Assembly (NCBI GenBank): GCA_963723745.1
Contig: CAVRRZ010000005.1
Span: 1 to 64,000, forward strand
Direction of reading: 5' to 3'
Source: CAVRRZ01 sp963723745
Lineage (GTDB): Bacteria > Actinomycetota > Actinomycetes > Mycobacteriales > Geodermatophilaceae
DNA length: 64,000 bases
Below the pieces are notes generated by a model, which did no database searches, was not told the origin of the DNA, and was given only the letters and a program-made list of their open reading frames with translations. Both the position numbers and the translations under genes were made by a program. Below are positions 50,754 to 63,581 of this stretch, piece by piece (within the stretch, counting starts at the first letter, position 1; each line of letters opens with the position of its first letter).

Positions 50754-51763
50754 CCGCTGCCCGTGCGGGCGGTGGGGTGCGGGCCCTCGGTGCCTCGCTG
50801 CTGGACCAGGTGCTCGCCGAGACCCTCGATCCGGCCTACGCGCAGGCGGCGGCCGACCGTGCCGCGGGCGACCGTGCGCCCACCGGACGCCGTCGGCTCC
50901 GCCGGTCGCTGGCCGTGGGTGTCACGATGGTCCTCGCCGGCCTGCTGGTGGCGCTGTCCTACAACCAGGCCGCGGCCGGCTCGAAGGGCCGCGAGCAGGT
51001 ACGGGCGGCGCTCATCGCCGACATCCAGGCCGAGTCCGCGGTGGGTGACGGGCTCACCGCCCAGCTCGAGGAGCTGGAGTCGGAGGTCAGCCGGACCCGC
51101 GACCACCTGCTCACCGCCACCGCCGAGGGGCAGCGCGCGCTGGACCGGCTGGCCGCCGCCCGGATGTTCGCCGCCGCCCTTCCGGTCACCGGCCCGGGGC
51201 TGCGGGTCACGCTCGCCAACCCCGAACCGGACGCCGACTCCGACGTCGTCGGCGGTAACGGCGAGGGAGATCCGCGCGGTCGGGTGCGCGACGGCGACCT
51301 CCAACTGGTCGTCAACGCGCTCTGGGCCGCCGGTGCCGAGGCGATCAGCGTCAACGACCGGCGGCTCGGTCCCACGTCGGCCATCCGCTTCGCCGGTGAG
51401 GCCGTGCTCGTCGACTTCCGCCCCGTCACCGAGCCCTACGAGATCCGGGCCGTGGGCGACCGCAGCCGGCTCTCGGAGAGCTTCCTCGCCAACCCCGAGG
51501 TCCGTGCTCTCGCCTTCATCTCCGAGACGTTCGGGCTGCGCTTCGACTTCGCCCAGGAGGACGAGCTGACCCTTCCCGCGGCCAACCCACCGGAACTGCG
51601 TCTCGCAGATCCCCTCGCGGACGACCCCGCCGACGACCCGGGTGCCACCGAGCCGGGCGCCACCGAGCCGAGCTCCACCGAGCCGACGGACACCGAGCCG
51701 ACGGACACCGGGCCGACGGACACCGGGTCCGCCGGCGCCGGCCCGGGGGAGGGCGCTCCGTGA
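50750..51763 (+). CDS. DUF881 family membrane protein (first copy)
   Basis: A 337-residue protein of DUF881. An N-terminal cytoplasmic part leads to one membrane helix (SLAVGVTMVLAGLLVALSYNQA), a coiled coil (TAQLEELESEVSRTRDHLLTA) and an external domain with GPGLRVTLANP, LQLVVNALWAAGAEAISVNDRRL and the AVGDRSRLSESFLANPEV segment. A Thr/Pro/Asp-rich repeat tail (EPTDTEPTDTGPTDTG) ends it. It forms a conserved set with the small basic protein and a second DUF881, near pgsA and gcvH; an envelope or division role is suspected. Intact, unlike its neighbours. GTG overlaps the previous gene. Confidence 0.88.
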   Translation: MTAARAGGGVRALGASLLDQVLAETLDPAYAQAAADRAAGDRAPTGRRRLRRSLAVGVTMVLAGLLVALSYNQAAAGSKGREQVRAALIADIQAESAVGDGLTAQLEELESEVSRTRDHLLTATAEGQRALDRLAAARMFAAALPVTGPGLRVTLANPEPDADSDVVGGNGEGDPRGRVRDGDLQLVVNALWAAGAEAISVNDRRLGPTSAIRFAGEAVLVDFRPVTEPYEIRAVGDRSRLSESFLANPEVRALAFISETFGLRFDFAQEDELTLPAANPPELRLADPLADDPADDPGATEPGATEPSSTEPTDTEPTDTGPTDTGSAGAGPGEGAP

Positions 51764-52092
51764 TCCCGATCATCGGCCTGGCCGTCGGTGTCGCGCTCGG
51801 CCTGGTGTTCAACCCGACCGTGCCGCTGTGGCTGCAGCCCTACCTGCCGATCGCGGTGGTGGCCGCCCTCGACGCGGTGTTCGGCGGTCTGCGGGCGCGG
51901 CTGGACGGGATCTTCGACGCGAAGGTCTTCGTCATCTCGTTCGTGTCCAACGTCGTCATCGCCGCGCTGATCGTGTTCCTGGGCGACCAGCTCGGCGTCG
52001 GAGCGCAGCTGTCCACCGCCGTCGTGGTGGTGCTCGGCATCCGCATCTTCGGCAACGCCGCCGCCATCCGAAGGCACGTGTTCCGCGCATGA
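51760..52092 (+). CDS. sbp: small basic protein (Sbp family)
   Basis: A 110-residue membrane protein of the small basic protein family, with three hydrophobic helices and text typical of the family: PIIGLAVGVALGLVFNPTVPLWLQPYLPIAVVAALDAVFGGLRARLDGIFDAKVFVISFVSNVVIAALIVFLGDQLGVG. It lies between two DUF881 genes, as in other actinobacteria and some Firmicutes (next to ftsZ in B. subtilis). GTG 51760 overlaps the DUF881 stop and its stop overlaps the next ATG. Confidence 0.92.
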   Translation: MIPIIGLAVGVALGLVFNPTVPLWLQPYLPIAVVAALDAVFGGLRARLDGIFDAKVFVISFVSNVVIAALIVFLGDQLGVGAQLSTAVVVVLGIRIFGNAAAIRRHVFRA

Positions 52093-52941
52093 CCGATCAG
52101 CCGCGCAGCTCCGAAGGGCCCCTCGAGCCACCCGACGACGCGGTGCGCGAGGCCTCCGCCGAGGAGCCCACGGCCGCCGAGGTTCCGACGGCCCCGGAGG
52201 AATCGATGGCCCCGGAGGAATCGATGGCCGCCGGGGAGCCGAAGCCTCCGGCTCGCCGCCGGGACCCGTTGGCCGCCGTCCTCATCGGTGTGCTGACCCT
52301 GCTGCTGGGTTTCGCGTTCGCCGTGCAGGTCCGCAGCACCGACACCGACGAGGCGTTGGCCGGCGTCCGCGAGGAGGACCTCGTCCGCATCCTCGACACG
52401 CTCAACACCGAGGAGGAGCGGCTCCGGGCGCAGATCGCCGAGCAGCGCAGCGCGCTCCAGCAACTGTCCAGCTCCGACAGCCAGACCGCCGCCGCACTGG
52501 AGGAGGCCCGGCAGCGGGCCGAGGCGATCGGCATCCTCAACGGCACCGTCGCCGCCACCGGGCCCGGGATCACCCTGCTCATCCGCGACACCGCGCTCGG
52601 AGGTGCGGGTCGCCGACCTGCTCGACGCGATCCAGGAGCTGCGCGGGGCGGGCGCGGAGACCATGCAGATCGACGACGTCCGCGTCGGTGTGTCGACGGC
52701 GATCACCGGGGAGCCCGGGGACCTGCGGGTCGACGGCCGGCCGATCAGCTCGCCGTACGAGTTCGTCGTCATCGGCGATCCGCAGAGCATGGAGACGGCC
52801 CTGAACATCCCCGGCGGGGTCGTCCAGCGGATCACCAACCGCGGCGGCACCGTCGCGATCACCCAGTCCCGCGAGGTCGAGGTGGACGCGTTGCGGCCCC
52901 TCGACACGCCTCAATACGCTTCGCCGAAGACCGACGGCTGA
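52089..52941 (+). pseudogene. DUF881 family membrane protein (second copy), one frameshift
   Basis: The second DUF881 member. An acidic N-terminal tail contains the repeat APEESMAPEESM, then one membrane helix (PLAAVLIGVLTLLLGFAFAVQV), a long coiled coil (LVRILDTLNTEEERLRAQIAEQRSALQQLSSSDSQTAAALEEARQRAEAIG) and the external domain (GPGITLLIRD). An extra G near 52602 moves the rest (VADLLDAIQELRGAGAETMQIDDVRVGVST) to another frame ending at 52941. Without it the protein would be about 283 residues, normal for the family. Confidence 0.85.
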
Positions 52942-52997
52942 GCCGGCCCACCAGCTCGAGCCCTCGCACCACCCCCGGACCCAGGAGACGACAGCGC

Positions 52998-53405
52998 ATG
53001 GCCACACCGGACGACCGCCGCTACACCGACCAGCACGAGTGGGCGCTCGTCCAGGGCGGTGCGGGCGACACCGCCGTCGTCCGGGTGGGCATCACCGACC
53101 ACGCGCAGGACGCGCTCGGCGACATCGTCTTCGTCCAGCTGCCCGAGGTGGGGGAGGAGGTGACGCCGGGTACCGCGATCGGCGAGGTCGAGTCCACGAA
53201 GTCGGTCTCCGACGTCTACGCCCCGGTCGCCGGCACCGTGGTGGCGGTCAACGACGTCGCTGGCCGACGCGCCGGAGACGATCAACGCCGACCCCTACGG
53301 CGGCGGCTGGCTGGTCGAGATCAGCGTCGACACGGGACGGCGGGCGACCCCACCGGCGACCTGCTCGACGCCGCTGCGTACCAGGCGCTGGTCGAGGCAG
53401 GCTGA
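52998..53405 (+). pseudogene. gcvH: glycine cleavage system H protein, compensating frameshifts
   Basis: The lipoyl carrier of the glycine cleavage system, working with GcvP further down. Strong family text: DDRRYTDQHEWALV, VRVGITDHAQDALGDIVFVQLPEVGEEV, then the lipoylation site EVESTKSVSDVYAPVAGTVVAVND. After that an extra base near 53260 throws the next stretch out of frame (it should read AD-PETINADPYGGGWLVEIS) and a second indel near 53336 restores it for GDPTGDLLDAAAYQALVEAG. The continuous frame as read is open, so a caller would annotate an intact gene with about 25 wrong residues. Ribosome site CCAGGAGACG. Confidence 0.88.
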
Positions 53406-53676
53406 GTGATCGGGGGTTCCGGCGCACCCGCGCGACGACGCCGGTCACTATGCTTCCGCGAGGGCACGGAGACGCATGGTGAGTCCGGCGTAGACCGACC
53501 CTCGACCCTGAACGTCCGGTTGACCCTCTGGGCCGACCGCTGGTTCCATGACCACGGCCCGCCGCTCCCGCGGCGGCCGACCCGCGGCGGGCCGTCCGGC
53601 CCGCCGTCCGCCGGCCGCCCGCGGCCCGTCATTCGAGGCCCGCGGCGCGGCCCCTCGCAACCGGAGGAGACGCAAC

Positions 53677-54198
53677 GTGCACTGCACTCGATGTGGCCAC
53701 GAGAACCCCGAGGGCAGTCGCTTCTGCGCGCAGTGCGGCTCGGCGCTCTGCCCAGGAGCGGGTCGGCGAGTCGACCAGCGTCATCCCCAAGGTCGGCGGG
53801 GACGAGACCAGCGACCGAGCCGGAGCTGCGCCGAGGCTCCGGCCGACGCGCACGCCGGGGCGGTGGAGTCGCTGCCCGCGGGATCGGCGCTGCTGGTGGT
53901 CAAGCGCGGCCCCAACGCGGGCAGCCGCTTCCTGCTCGACCAGGACGTCACCACCGCCGGGCGGCACCCCGACAGCGACATCTTCCTCGACGACGTCACG
54001 GTCAGCCGTCGGCACGTCGAGTTCCACCGCGAGGGCGGCGGCTTCTCGGTGCACGACGTCGGCAGCCTGAACGGCACCTACGTCAACCGCGAGCCGGTCG
54101 ACGTCGCCACCCTGGCCGGGGGTGACGAGGTCCAGATCGGCAAGTTCCGCCTCGTGTACCTGACCGGCCCGCGGACCGGCGAGCCGGCCGCTCGCTGA
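53677..54198 (+). pseudogene. garA: FHA-domain metabolic regulator GarA/OdhI, compensating frameshifts
   Basis: In actinobacteria GarA/OdhI inhibits 2-oxoglutarate dehydrogenase and controls glutamate metabolism, switched by Ser/Thr kinases. This one begins with a zinc ribbon (CTRCGHENPEGSRFCAQCGSAL), continues in another frame with the phospho-switch region (GESTSVIPKVGGDET), and returns to the first frame for the FHA domain: TAGRHPDSDIFLDDVTVSRRHVEFHREGGGFSVHDVGSLNGTYVNREPV, with Arg, Ser-x-x-His and Asn of the phosphothreonine pocket. The two shifts are near 53751 and 53838. GTG 53677 follows GGAGGAGACGC. Confidence 0.85.
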
Positions 54199-54247
54199 GT
54201 GGGCCGCCCCCGCACCATCGAGCACGGGCGCCGCCGAGACAGGGTAC

Positions 54248-54994
54248 GTGACGGCGGTGCCCGAACCGCGCGACAGCGCGCTCGGGGACGCCGACGACCA
54301 GCACACGCCCCGGCTGACCATCGGCGAGGTGCTGGCCGTCCTCCGCGACGACTTCCCCGACGTGACGATCAGCAAGATCCGGTACCTCGAGTCCGAGGAC
54401 CTGGTGCACCCGCAGCGCACGCCGTCGGGCTACCGCAAGTTCTCGCGGGCCGACGTCGAGCCGGCTGCGCTACGTGCTGGCCGCACAGCGCGACCAGTAC
54501 CTGCCGCTGCGGGTGATCAAGGAGCACCTCGACGCCCTCGACCGGGGTGAGCCGCTGCCCGGGCAGGCGCCGCCATCGGCCGCGGCACCCGCCGCCGATC
54601 GCCGACAGCGCCGCCGCGCAGGATCGCCCCCTGACGGCCGACCAGTTCGCGCGCGCCGCCGGCCTGGAGCCCGAGCAGCTGGCCGACTGCGTGCAGTTCG
54701 GACTGCTCGCGCACCGACGCCGACGGCCGCCATCCGGTGGCGGACCTGCCGATCGCACGTGCGGCCGCAGGACTGGCCCGGCACGGCATCGAGCCGCGGC
54801 ACCTGCGGGTCTACCGGAGCGGCGTCGAGCGCGAGGCGGGGCTGGTCGAGCAGCTGGTCGCGCCGGTGCTGCGTGCGCGGTCGGAGGAGGCGCGCACGCG
54901 GGCGACCGAGAAGCTGCGCGACCTCGCGGCGCTGTCCGCGCAGCTGCACATCGCCCTGCTGGAGGCACGACTCCGGGATCTCCTGCGTCCCTGA
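54248..54994 (+). pseudogene. ftsR: MerR-family regulator FtsR, three frameshifts
   Basis: A MerR-type DNA-binding protein matching Rv1828/FtsR by place; FtsR in corynebacteria activates ftsZ. The N-terminal winged HTH is LTIGEVLAVLRDDFPDVTISKIRYLESEDLVHPQRTPSGYRKFSRADVE. The frame changes near 54464 (then VLAAQRDQYLPLRVIKEHLDALDRGE), near 54590 (LTADQFARAAGLEPEQLADCVQFGLL) and near 54716 (VADLPIARAAAGLARHGIEPRHLRVYRSGVEREAGLVEQLVAPVL), ending at 54994. The C-terminal half is an effector-like helical domain. Total about 248 residues if joined. Confidence 0.82.
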
Positions 54995-55102
54995 GTCCGG
55001 CGTACCGTGAGCACGGGTGATCGGAAGGGCCGCGGACGTCGGCCAACCGTCCGGGATCGTCCCGCCCGCACCCCCACGGGCGACAGCGGAGGGAGCCGTA
55101 CC

Positions 55103-55661
55103 GTGCAGGAGCTTCGAGTCGTCGGTGTCCGGGTCGAGCTGCCCGGCAACCAGCCGATCCTGCTGCTCAAGGAGACGCAGGGCGAGCGGTACCTGCCGAT
55201 CTGGATCGGCGCCGTCGAGGCGGCCGCGATCGCCTTCGAGCAGCAGGGCGTCCGCCCGGCCCGGCCGATGACCCACGACCTGCTGCGCGAGGTCGTCCGC
55301 GCGCTCGGCGCCGACCCTCGAGGCGGTCAACATCACCGAGATGCGCGACGGCATCTACATCGCCGAACTCGTGTTCGGCGACGACCGCGTGGTCAGCGCC
55401 CGCCCGTCGGACGCCGTGGCCCTCGCCGTCCGTACCGGGGCGCCGATCTTCGGCGCGGAGGACCTGCTCGACGAGGTCGGCATCGAGATCCCCGACGAGC
55501 AGGAGGACGAGGTCGAGAAGTTCCGCGAGTTCCTCGACCAGATCTCCCCGGAGGACTTCGGCGCCGGCTCCGGGTCCGGGGCTGGCGAGGCAGCCGCGGG
55601 GCTCGCAGCGAGGACGAGCGAGGACCGTATCGGGTCTGGAGTCAGCCGACCGGCATGCTGA
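55103..55661 (+). pseudogene. bifunctional nuclease family protein, one frameshift
   Basis: Counterpart of Rv1829, of the 'bifunctional nuclease' (DUF151) family with reported DNase and RNase activity in plants. Family text: VQELRVVGVRVELPGNQPILLLKETQGERYLPIWIGAVEAAAIAFEQQGVRPARPMTHDLLREVVRALGA. An extra C near 55315 shifts the rest (AVNITEMRDGIYIAELVFGDDRVVSARPSDAVALAVRTGAPIFGAEDLLDEVG) to another frame, which ends at 55661 after an acidic helix and a Gly/Ala tail. GTG 55103 has GGAGGGAGCC upstream. Confidence 0.86.
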
Positions 55662-55893
55662 CCGAGCTGCGGGAGGCCATCCTCTCATCGGCAGCCGAGG
55701 GCCCGACTGCACCGAACGGACTCCACTCGAAATGATGAGCGCGGCGACACGCCGCCCCGCTCAGTTGACCGGCCCTCAGCCCCGGCTTACGGTCGGCGAA
55801 CAACAACGGTGTGACACCTGAGGTCAGTGGGTGCAGCCGCCGTCGACCCGTGACGCGGACGTGCGACGCGGGACACAGAGGAGGACGCCGGAC

Positions 55894-56469
55894 GTGAGCG
55901 ACCAGAGCAACGGCTCCCAGGGTCAGCTCTTCAGCGACGCCGCCGTCGGCGCGCCGGCCTACGACGAGGTCGACACCGACCTGGTCGGTTACCGCGGTCC
56001 GACGGCCTGTGCCGCTGCGGGGATCACCTACCGGCAGCTGGACTACTGGGCCCGCACCGGCCTGGTCGCCCCGTCGGTGCGCACGCGCCACCGGCTCGGG
56101 CACGCAGCGGCTGTACTCCTTCCGCGACATCCTCGTGCTGAAGGTGGTCAAGCGCCTGCTGGACACCGGGGTCTCCCTGCAGAACATCCGCAAGGCCGTC
56201 GACCACCTGCGCAACCGCGGGATCAAGGACCTGGCCAACGTCACGCTGCTCTCCGACGGCGCCACCGTCTACGAGTGCACCTCCGCCGAGGAGGTCGTCG
56301 ACCTGCTCGCCGGCGGCCAGGGTGTCTTCGGCATCGCCGTCTCCGGCGCGCTGCGCGAGCTCTCGGGCGAGCTCGCCGAACTGCCGGCCGAGCGCATCGA
56401 CGGCGCGGCACGGTCACCCACGCCGACGACGAGCTGTCGATGCGTCGCCGCCGCCGCGCCGCCGTCTGA
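55894..56469 (+). pseudogene. MerR-family regulator (Rv1830 type), two frameshifts
   Basis: Second MerR-type regulator of the block. The start GYRGPTACAAAGITYRQLDYWARTGLVAPSVR is the winged HTH. An indel near 56098 shifts to QRLYSFRDILVLKVVKRLLDTGVSLQNIRKAVDHLRNRGIKDLANVTLLSDGATVYECTSAEEVVDLLAGGQGVFGIAVSGALREL, and another near 56405 returns to HADDELSMRRRRRAAV and the stop. The GTG follows GAGGAGGACG. Place and order between the nuclease and gcvP match mycobacteria; the target genes are unknown but gcvP is adjacent. Confidence 0.84.
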
Positions 56470-56570
56470 AGAACGCCCCGTCCTCCCGACGCTCAGGGTC
56501 GGACCGGGCTCGGGCGCCTGCAGCCGGGCCGGCACGGTCCCCGTCGCCTGCCGCTGGTAGCGTCGCAGCA

Positions 56571-59483
<2,913 letters not shown>

Positions 59484-59525
59484 GGCGGCGTGGATCCGTC
59501 GGGGTTCCCGACGAGTCCACTCCGC

Positions 59526-59717
59526 TCAGGCGGGGGTCAGCCAGGTGTGGTGGTCGGGTACGGCGCGGCCGTCGGGCAGCAGCTCGCCGTCGTCGTCGAA
59601 CAGGACGACGCCGTTGCACAGCAGCCGCCAGCCCTGCTCGGGGTGGCTGCGCACGACGGCCGCGAGATCGCGGGCTTCGCTGTCGGCATCGGGACACGGC
59701 TTCCGGTGCTGGCACAT
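59526..59717 (-). CDS. DUF5999 family small protein
   Basis: A 63-residue actinobacterial small protein. It begins MCQHRKPCPDADSEARDLAAVVRSHPEQGW and continues LLCNGVVLFDDDGELLPDGR, the DUF5999 pattern as I remember it. Three Cys and a His near the N terminus plus one Cys further on could bind a metal. AGGAAGGGGGACCC lies in front of the ATG (59717). The frame is open upstream but only the part from this ATG looks conserved. Function unknown. Confidence 0.75.
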   Translation of the reverse strand: MCQHRKPCPDADSEARDLAAVVRSHPEQGWRLLCNGVVLFDDDGELLPDGRAVPDHHTWLTPA

Positions 59718-59857
59718 CGGGTCCCCCTTCCTGTCCGGCTCTGCGCCGGGTGCGTCGGTGTTCCTGCACCTGGAACATCGGCGCGGAGGGGGCCGGACTG
59801 GAGCCGAAAGCGTGATCGGGGTCACCCGATCACCCCCAAGGGGCAGCGCGCCGCGAC

Positions 59858-59913
59858 GAGATCTGCACACTCGTACGCATCGGAGGCCCGATGCGTACGA
59901 GTGTGCAGATCTC
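59858..59913. repeat. perfect inverted repeat, 26-bp arms, 4-base loop
   Basis: The arms 59858-59883 and 59888-59913 are exactly complementary, with loop AGGC. Beyond them a GCGAC/GTCGC pair extends the stem after a 3-base bulge. The arms are less GC-rich than the neighbourhood (contain GAGATCTGCACACTCGTACG). It lies 9 bp past the coaA stop, between coaA and DUF5999. It may be the coaA terminator or a member of a palindromic intergenic repeat family. I saw no second copy in this window. Confidence 0.9.
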
Positions 59914-59922
59914 GGCGTCGCG

Positions 59923-60886
59923 TCAGAGCTTGCGGAGCAGGACCCGGCGCACGGAGTGGTCGGCGGCCTTCTGCAGCACCAGCCGGGCCCGGGACCGGGT
60001 CGGGGCGATGTTGGTGCGCAGGTTCGGCCCGTTGACCGCCGACCAGATCCCGAGGGCGGTCTCCCGGGCCTGCTCGTCGGTCAGATCGGCGAACCGGTGG
60101 AAGTACGCCGAGGTGTCGGCGAACGCGGTGCGCCGCAGCGCCAGGAACCGGTCGACGTACCACTGCTGGATGTCGGCCTCGGCGGCGTCGACGTACACGG
60201 AGAAGTCGAAGAAGTCGGAGAGGAACACCTCGGGGGCTGTGCCGTCGGCACGGCGACCGGCCTGCAGCACGTTGAGCCCTTCCAGCACGAGGATGTCCGG
60301 CCGGTCGACGACCTGCGGCCGCTCGGGGACGATGTCGTAGGACTGGTGGTCGTACACCGGAGCGAAGACCTCCTCCCGCCCGGACTTCACGTCGGCGAGG
60401 AAGCGCAGCAGCGCCCGCCGGTCGTAGCTCTCGGGGAAGCCCTTGCGGCCGAGGAGCCCCCGGGCCTCCAGGGCGGCGTTGGGCAGCAGGAAGCCGTCGG
60501 TGGTCACCAGGTCGACGCGCGGGGAGCCGGGGCCGGCGGCCAGCAGCGTCTGCAGCAGCCGGGCGGTGGTGCTCTTGCCGACGGCGACGCTGCCGGCGAC
60601 GGCGATGACGAAGGGGACCTTCGCCGTCGAGTCGCCCAGGAACTCGCTCTGGGCCGCCCACAGCCGGCGGCTGGCCGCCACGTGCAGGCTCGAGCAGTTC
60701 GGCCAGCGGCAGGTAGACCGTGGCCACCTCGTCGAGGTCGATCCGGTCGCCGAGGCTGGCGAGCGCGTCGAGCTCGGCCTCGTCCAGCGGCAGATCGGCA
60801 CCCGCGGCGAGGGCGCGCCACGACGCGCGGTCGAACACCGCGTAGGGCGAGACCGAGGGCCGCGTACCTGCCGTCACGGCGCCCAT
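59923..60886 (-). pseudogene. coaA: type I pantothenate kinase, one frameshift
   Basis: First step of coenzyme A synthesis, ATP plus pantothenate. The N-terminal piece (SVSPYAVFDRASWRALAAGADLPLDEAELDALASLGDRIDLDEVATVYLPLAELL) lies in one frame, and the rest (LHVAASRRLWAAQSEFL, P-loop GSVAVGKSTTARLLQTLL, VTTDGFLLPNAALEARGLLGRKGFPESYDRRALLRFL, FFDFSVYVDA) in another; an extra base near 60,694 explains this. The joined protein of about 320 residues fits the CoaA family. The start is ATG 60886; divergent from the GNAT gene with a 114-bp gap. Confidence 0.88.
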
Positions 60887-61000
60887 CGTGCCGTCCGGCC
60901 CGGCGGCCGCTCGTCCGGGTCACCCGCGCGGGTGGGCCCGAGCTGCGCTCGGCGGGCGGACTCCGGGGCCGGAGCGCGGGGCCGCGTCTAGGGTGCCGGT

Positions 61001-61901
61001 GTGCCGACCCGCCCGGGCCTGCTCGACTGCATCGAGCGCTACTTCGCCGCCGCGCCACTGCCGGACGCGCGGATCGAGGCCGTCGGCGCCCTCGACGTCC
61101 CGGTCGGCGACTCCGGCCTGGCCGCTACCCGGCGCGTCCTCGTTCCGGCGGCGGCCGGGTCACCGCGGACGACGTCCGGGCCGCCGTGGCGCTGCAGGAG
61201 GAGGCGGGCCTGCCGGTGGCGCTGGAGTGGGTGCTGCGAGCGCTCGCCCGGAGCTCGCCGCCGGCCGCCCGCGCTGCGGGGCTGACGGTGGACGAGCTGC
61301 CGCTGCTGGTGGCGGCCGACCCGGTCGAGCTGCTGCTCCCGGCCGGGGTGCGGCTCTACCTCGTGGGCGCCGACGACCCCGAGCTGCCGCGAGTACCAGC
61401 GGGTGGCGGCGATCGCCTTCGCGCACCCCGGCGGCCGCGCGGACGTCGGAGAGGCGCCCGCTGGACCGGTCGCCCGCGGGGCGCGGCCCGCACGGCCGTC
61501 GCTGCGCGAGCGGATCGCCGCCGGCCGCACGGTGATGATGGTCGCGGTCGAGCGCGGGTGTCCGGTGGCCGTGGGCTCGCACCAGCCGGTCGACGTCGAC
61601 GGCGACGAGGTCAGCGAGGTGGTCGGGTGTCGCCACCCTGCCGCGGCTGCGGGGCCGCGGACTGGGCGCCGGGCTGGCCTCGGCCCTGGTCGCGCACGCC
61701 CGCGAGACGGCGGACCTGGTGTTCCTCGCCGCCGGGGACGACGACGTGGCCCGCATCTACGAGCGGGTCGGGTTCGCCCGACTGGCCACCACCGGGGTCG
61801 CCGACCCCGGCCGACCCCGGGGGCTGACACCGGGTCAGGGCACCCGAGGTGCGGGCAGCGTGCTCGCGGCCGCGGTGAGGGCGGCCCGGGCGGCGTCGTA
61901 G
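61001..61901 (+). pseudogene. GNAT-family N-acetyltransferase, at least three frameshifts
   Basis: An acetyl-CoA-dependent acetyltransferase, readable across several frames: LLDCIERYFAAAPLPDARIEAVGALDVPVGDSG (from 61001), TADDVRAAVALQEEAGLPVALEWVLRALARSSP, VAAIAFAHPGG, then the acetyl-CoA loop LRGRGLGAGLASALVAHARE and the terminal YERVGFARLATTGVADPG. Changes lie near 61,110, 61,390 and 61,628. The last frame runs to 61901, past the stop of the convergent serine-hydrolase gene (61835), so the true end may be nearer 61,827. Substrate unknown. Confidence 0.75.
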
Positions 61902-62741
61902 CCGATGTCGGCGTCGACCTCGCTGAGCAGCACGACGACGGTCCGGCCGACGAGGCCGACCGAGTGCACGTGCCGGTGACCGTCCACGCAGCACATCCAG
62001 CCCTGCTTGACCCCGGCCTGTCCGTCCACGCCGAACAGGCCGAAGCTGCTGGTCGAACCCGTCGGCGGCGGTCGGCGTCGCCGCGGCCATCCAGCCGAGG
62101 AGCGCGGCTGCGTCGCGCGGGTCGGCCACCGTCGGCAGGAGGGTGAGGAACCGCGCCATGTCCTGCGCGGTGGTGACGGTCTGGCCCCACTGACCAGGGA
62201 TCGGCGGGGGAGCGGTACCGGTCAGGTCGTACCGGCGGACCACGTCGCGCACGATGCCGTCCCCGCCGTAGCGGACCCACAGCGTCGAGGCGGCCGGGTC
62301 GTCGGAGCTGGTGATCATGTCGCGCAGCAGTGCGTGGTCGTCCGCCCGCGGGTCGAGCCGCCCGGTGCGCACCCGGTGCAGGATCTCCTCGGCCATGAAG
62401 AGCTTGACCATCGAAGCGCTGGGAAAGGCCCGGCCCGCCGACGGACCGTTGTCGGCCCACCGATCGGCGAGGCGCTCCCGTCGGGCATCGGCCGCCCGGG
62501 GCGTCATGCCCGTCGCGGGCCGCTGTTGGGCGGCGACGACGACTCCCAGGCGACCGAGGTCCCCGTAGGTGCCGACGAGGGCCGGCACGACCTCGGCCGG
62601 CGCGATGCCGGCAGCCGCGGGAGGGAAAGGCGCGACCAGGCCGGGGACGAGGAGCGGCGCGAGCGCGGCGAGGAGGACCAGCCGGCGCAGTCCAGAGGCG
62701 TGGCCGGTCGACGGAAGGCGTGGGGCTGCCCCTGCCGGCAT
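61835..62741 (-). pseudogene. secreted beta-lactamase-fold serine hydrolase, one frameshift
   Basis: A class A beta-lactamase/D,D-peptidase-like protein. The signal peptide is RRLVLLAALAPLLVPGLVAPFPPAAAG. The SxxK motif is SASMVKLFMAEEIL, with Ser and Lys spaced correctly; SSDDPAASTLW stands at the SDN loop. A KTG motif cannot be identified. A shift near 62,045 separates the C-terminal part (VKQGWMCCVDGHRHVHSVGLVGRTVVVLLSEVD). Total about 300 residues. Could be a lactamase-related envelope hydrolase; there is no direct evidence for antibiotic resistance. Confidence 0.78.
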
Positions 62742-62824
62742 GTCGCCATGCTCCGCCGGATCCGTCGCCGGTCACGTCGTCCCGGGGGCCGCCCGCCGCG
62801 TCGTCACCGAACAGCGGACCGGTC

Positions 62825-63381
62825 CTACTCTCCGTCCTCCTCGTAGGTGGCGACCAGGACGGCGCGGGCGAGCGTGTGCCAGAACAGGTTGAACCCGTGG
62901 AAGGCGCAGGTGGCATCTGCGGGCACGCCCATGTCGGGGGTGTCGAGCGCATGCACGACGATGAAGTAGCGGTGCGGGCCGTGCCCCGCACGGGGGAGCG
63001 GCACCGACGAAGCCGGGGAAGCCGCCGTCGTTGCGCAGCTGCCGGGCGCCCTCGGGGAGGCCCGAGCCCTCCTGGTCGCCGGCGCCGCGCGGGAGCTCGG
63101 TGACCGACGGCGGGGATGCCGGTGACCGCCCAGTGCCAGAACCCGCTGCCCGTCGGCGCGTCCGGGTCGAAGACGGTGACAGCGAAGCTCTGCGTGCTCT
63201 CGGGGGGAACCCGGACCAGGACAGCTGCGGGGACACGGTCCTCGCCGCCGGCCCCCATCACGCCGCTGACCTGTGGCTTCGGCAGCGGCTGCCCGTCGGT
63301 GCAGTCGGAGCTGGTCACCGTGAAGCTCGGCACGGGCGGCAGGAAGTCGTAGGGGTTCGGCGGGACGGGCCGGTCGGCCAT
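62825..63381 (-). pseudogene. PEBP/YbhB-YbcL family protein, two frameshifts
   Basis: A phosphatidylethanolamine-binding-protein-like protein of about 185 residues. Frame one: NPYDFLPPVPSFTVTSSDCTDGQPLPKPQVSGVMGAGGEDRVP, then SFAVTVFDPDAPTGSGFWHWAVTGIPA, the DPDAP and W-H-W motifs of the family. A change near 63,107 leads to VTELPRGAGDQEGSGLPEGARQLRNDGGFPGFVGAAPP, and one near 63,000 to PHRYFIVVHALDTPDMGVPADATCAFHGFNLFWHTLARAVLVATYEEDG. It is cytoplasmic with no signal peptide. The ATG at 63381 follows GAGGAGGAGACCCC. Confidence 0.85.
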
Positions 63382-63581
63382 GGGGTCTCCTCCTCGTCGG
63401 CGGTAGGGCGGCGGGCGCCGTCCACGCCGCCGACCCTAGGGAGATCGGGCCCGTTCCGCCCGTTTTCCTGGCGCGGGAGCGGCGGGTCCGGTGGGACGCC
63501 CGGGACGACGCGGCGTTGCGGCGCGGAGAAGAGGCGGGGGACTACGCGTGTCCGCGCGGCCGCAGGGTTAGCGTGGTGTGC

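Noticed and set aside
61835..62741. An antibiotic-resistance beta-lactamase
   Set aside because: Only SxxK and a SDN-like loop are visible; a KTG motif was not found and the gene is broken as read. Calling it a resistance gene is not supported.
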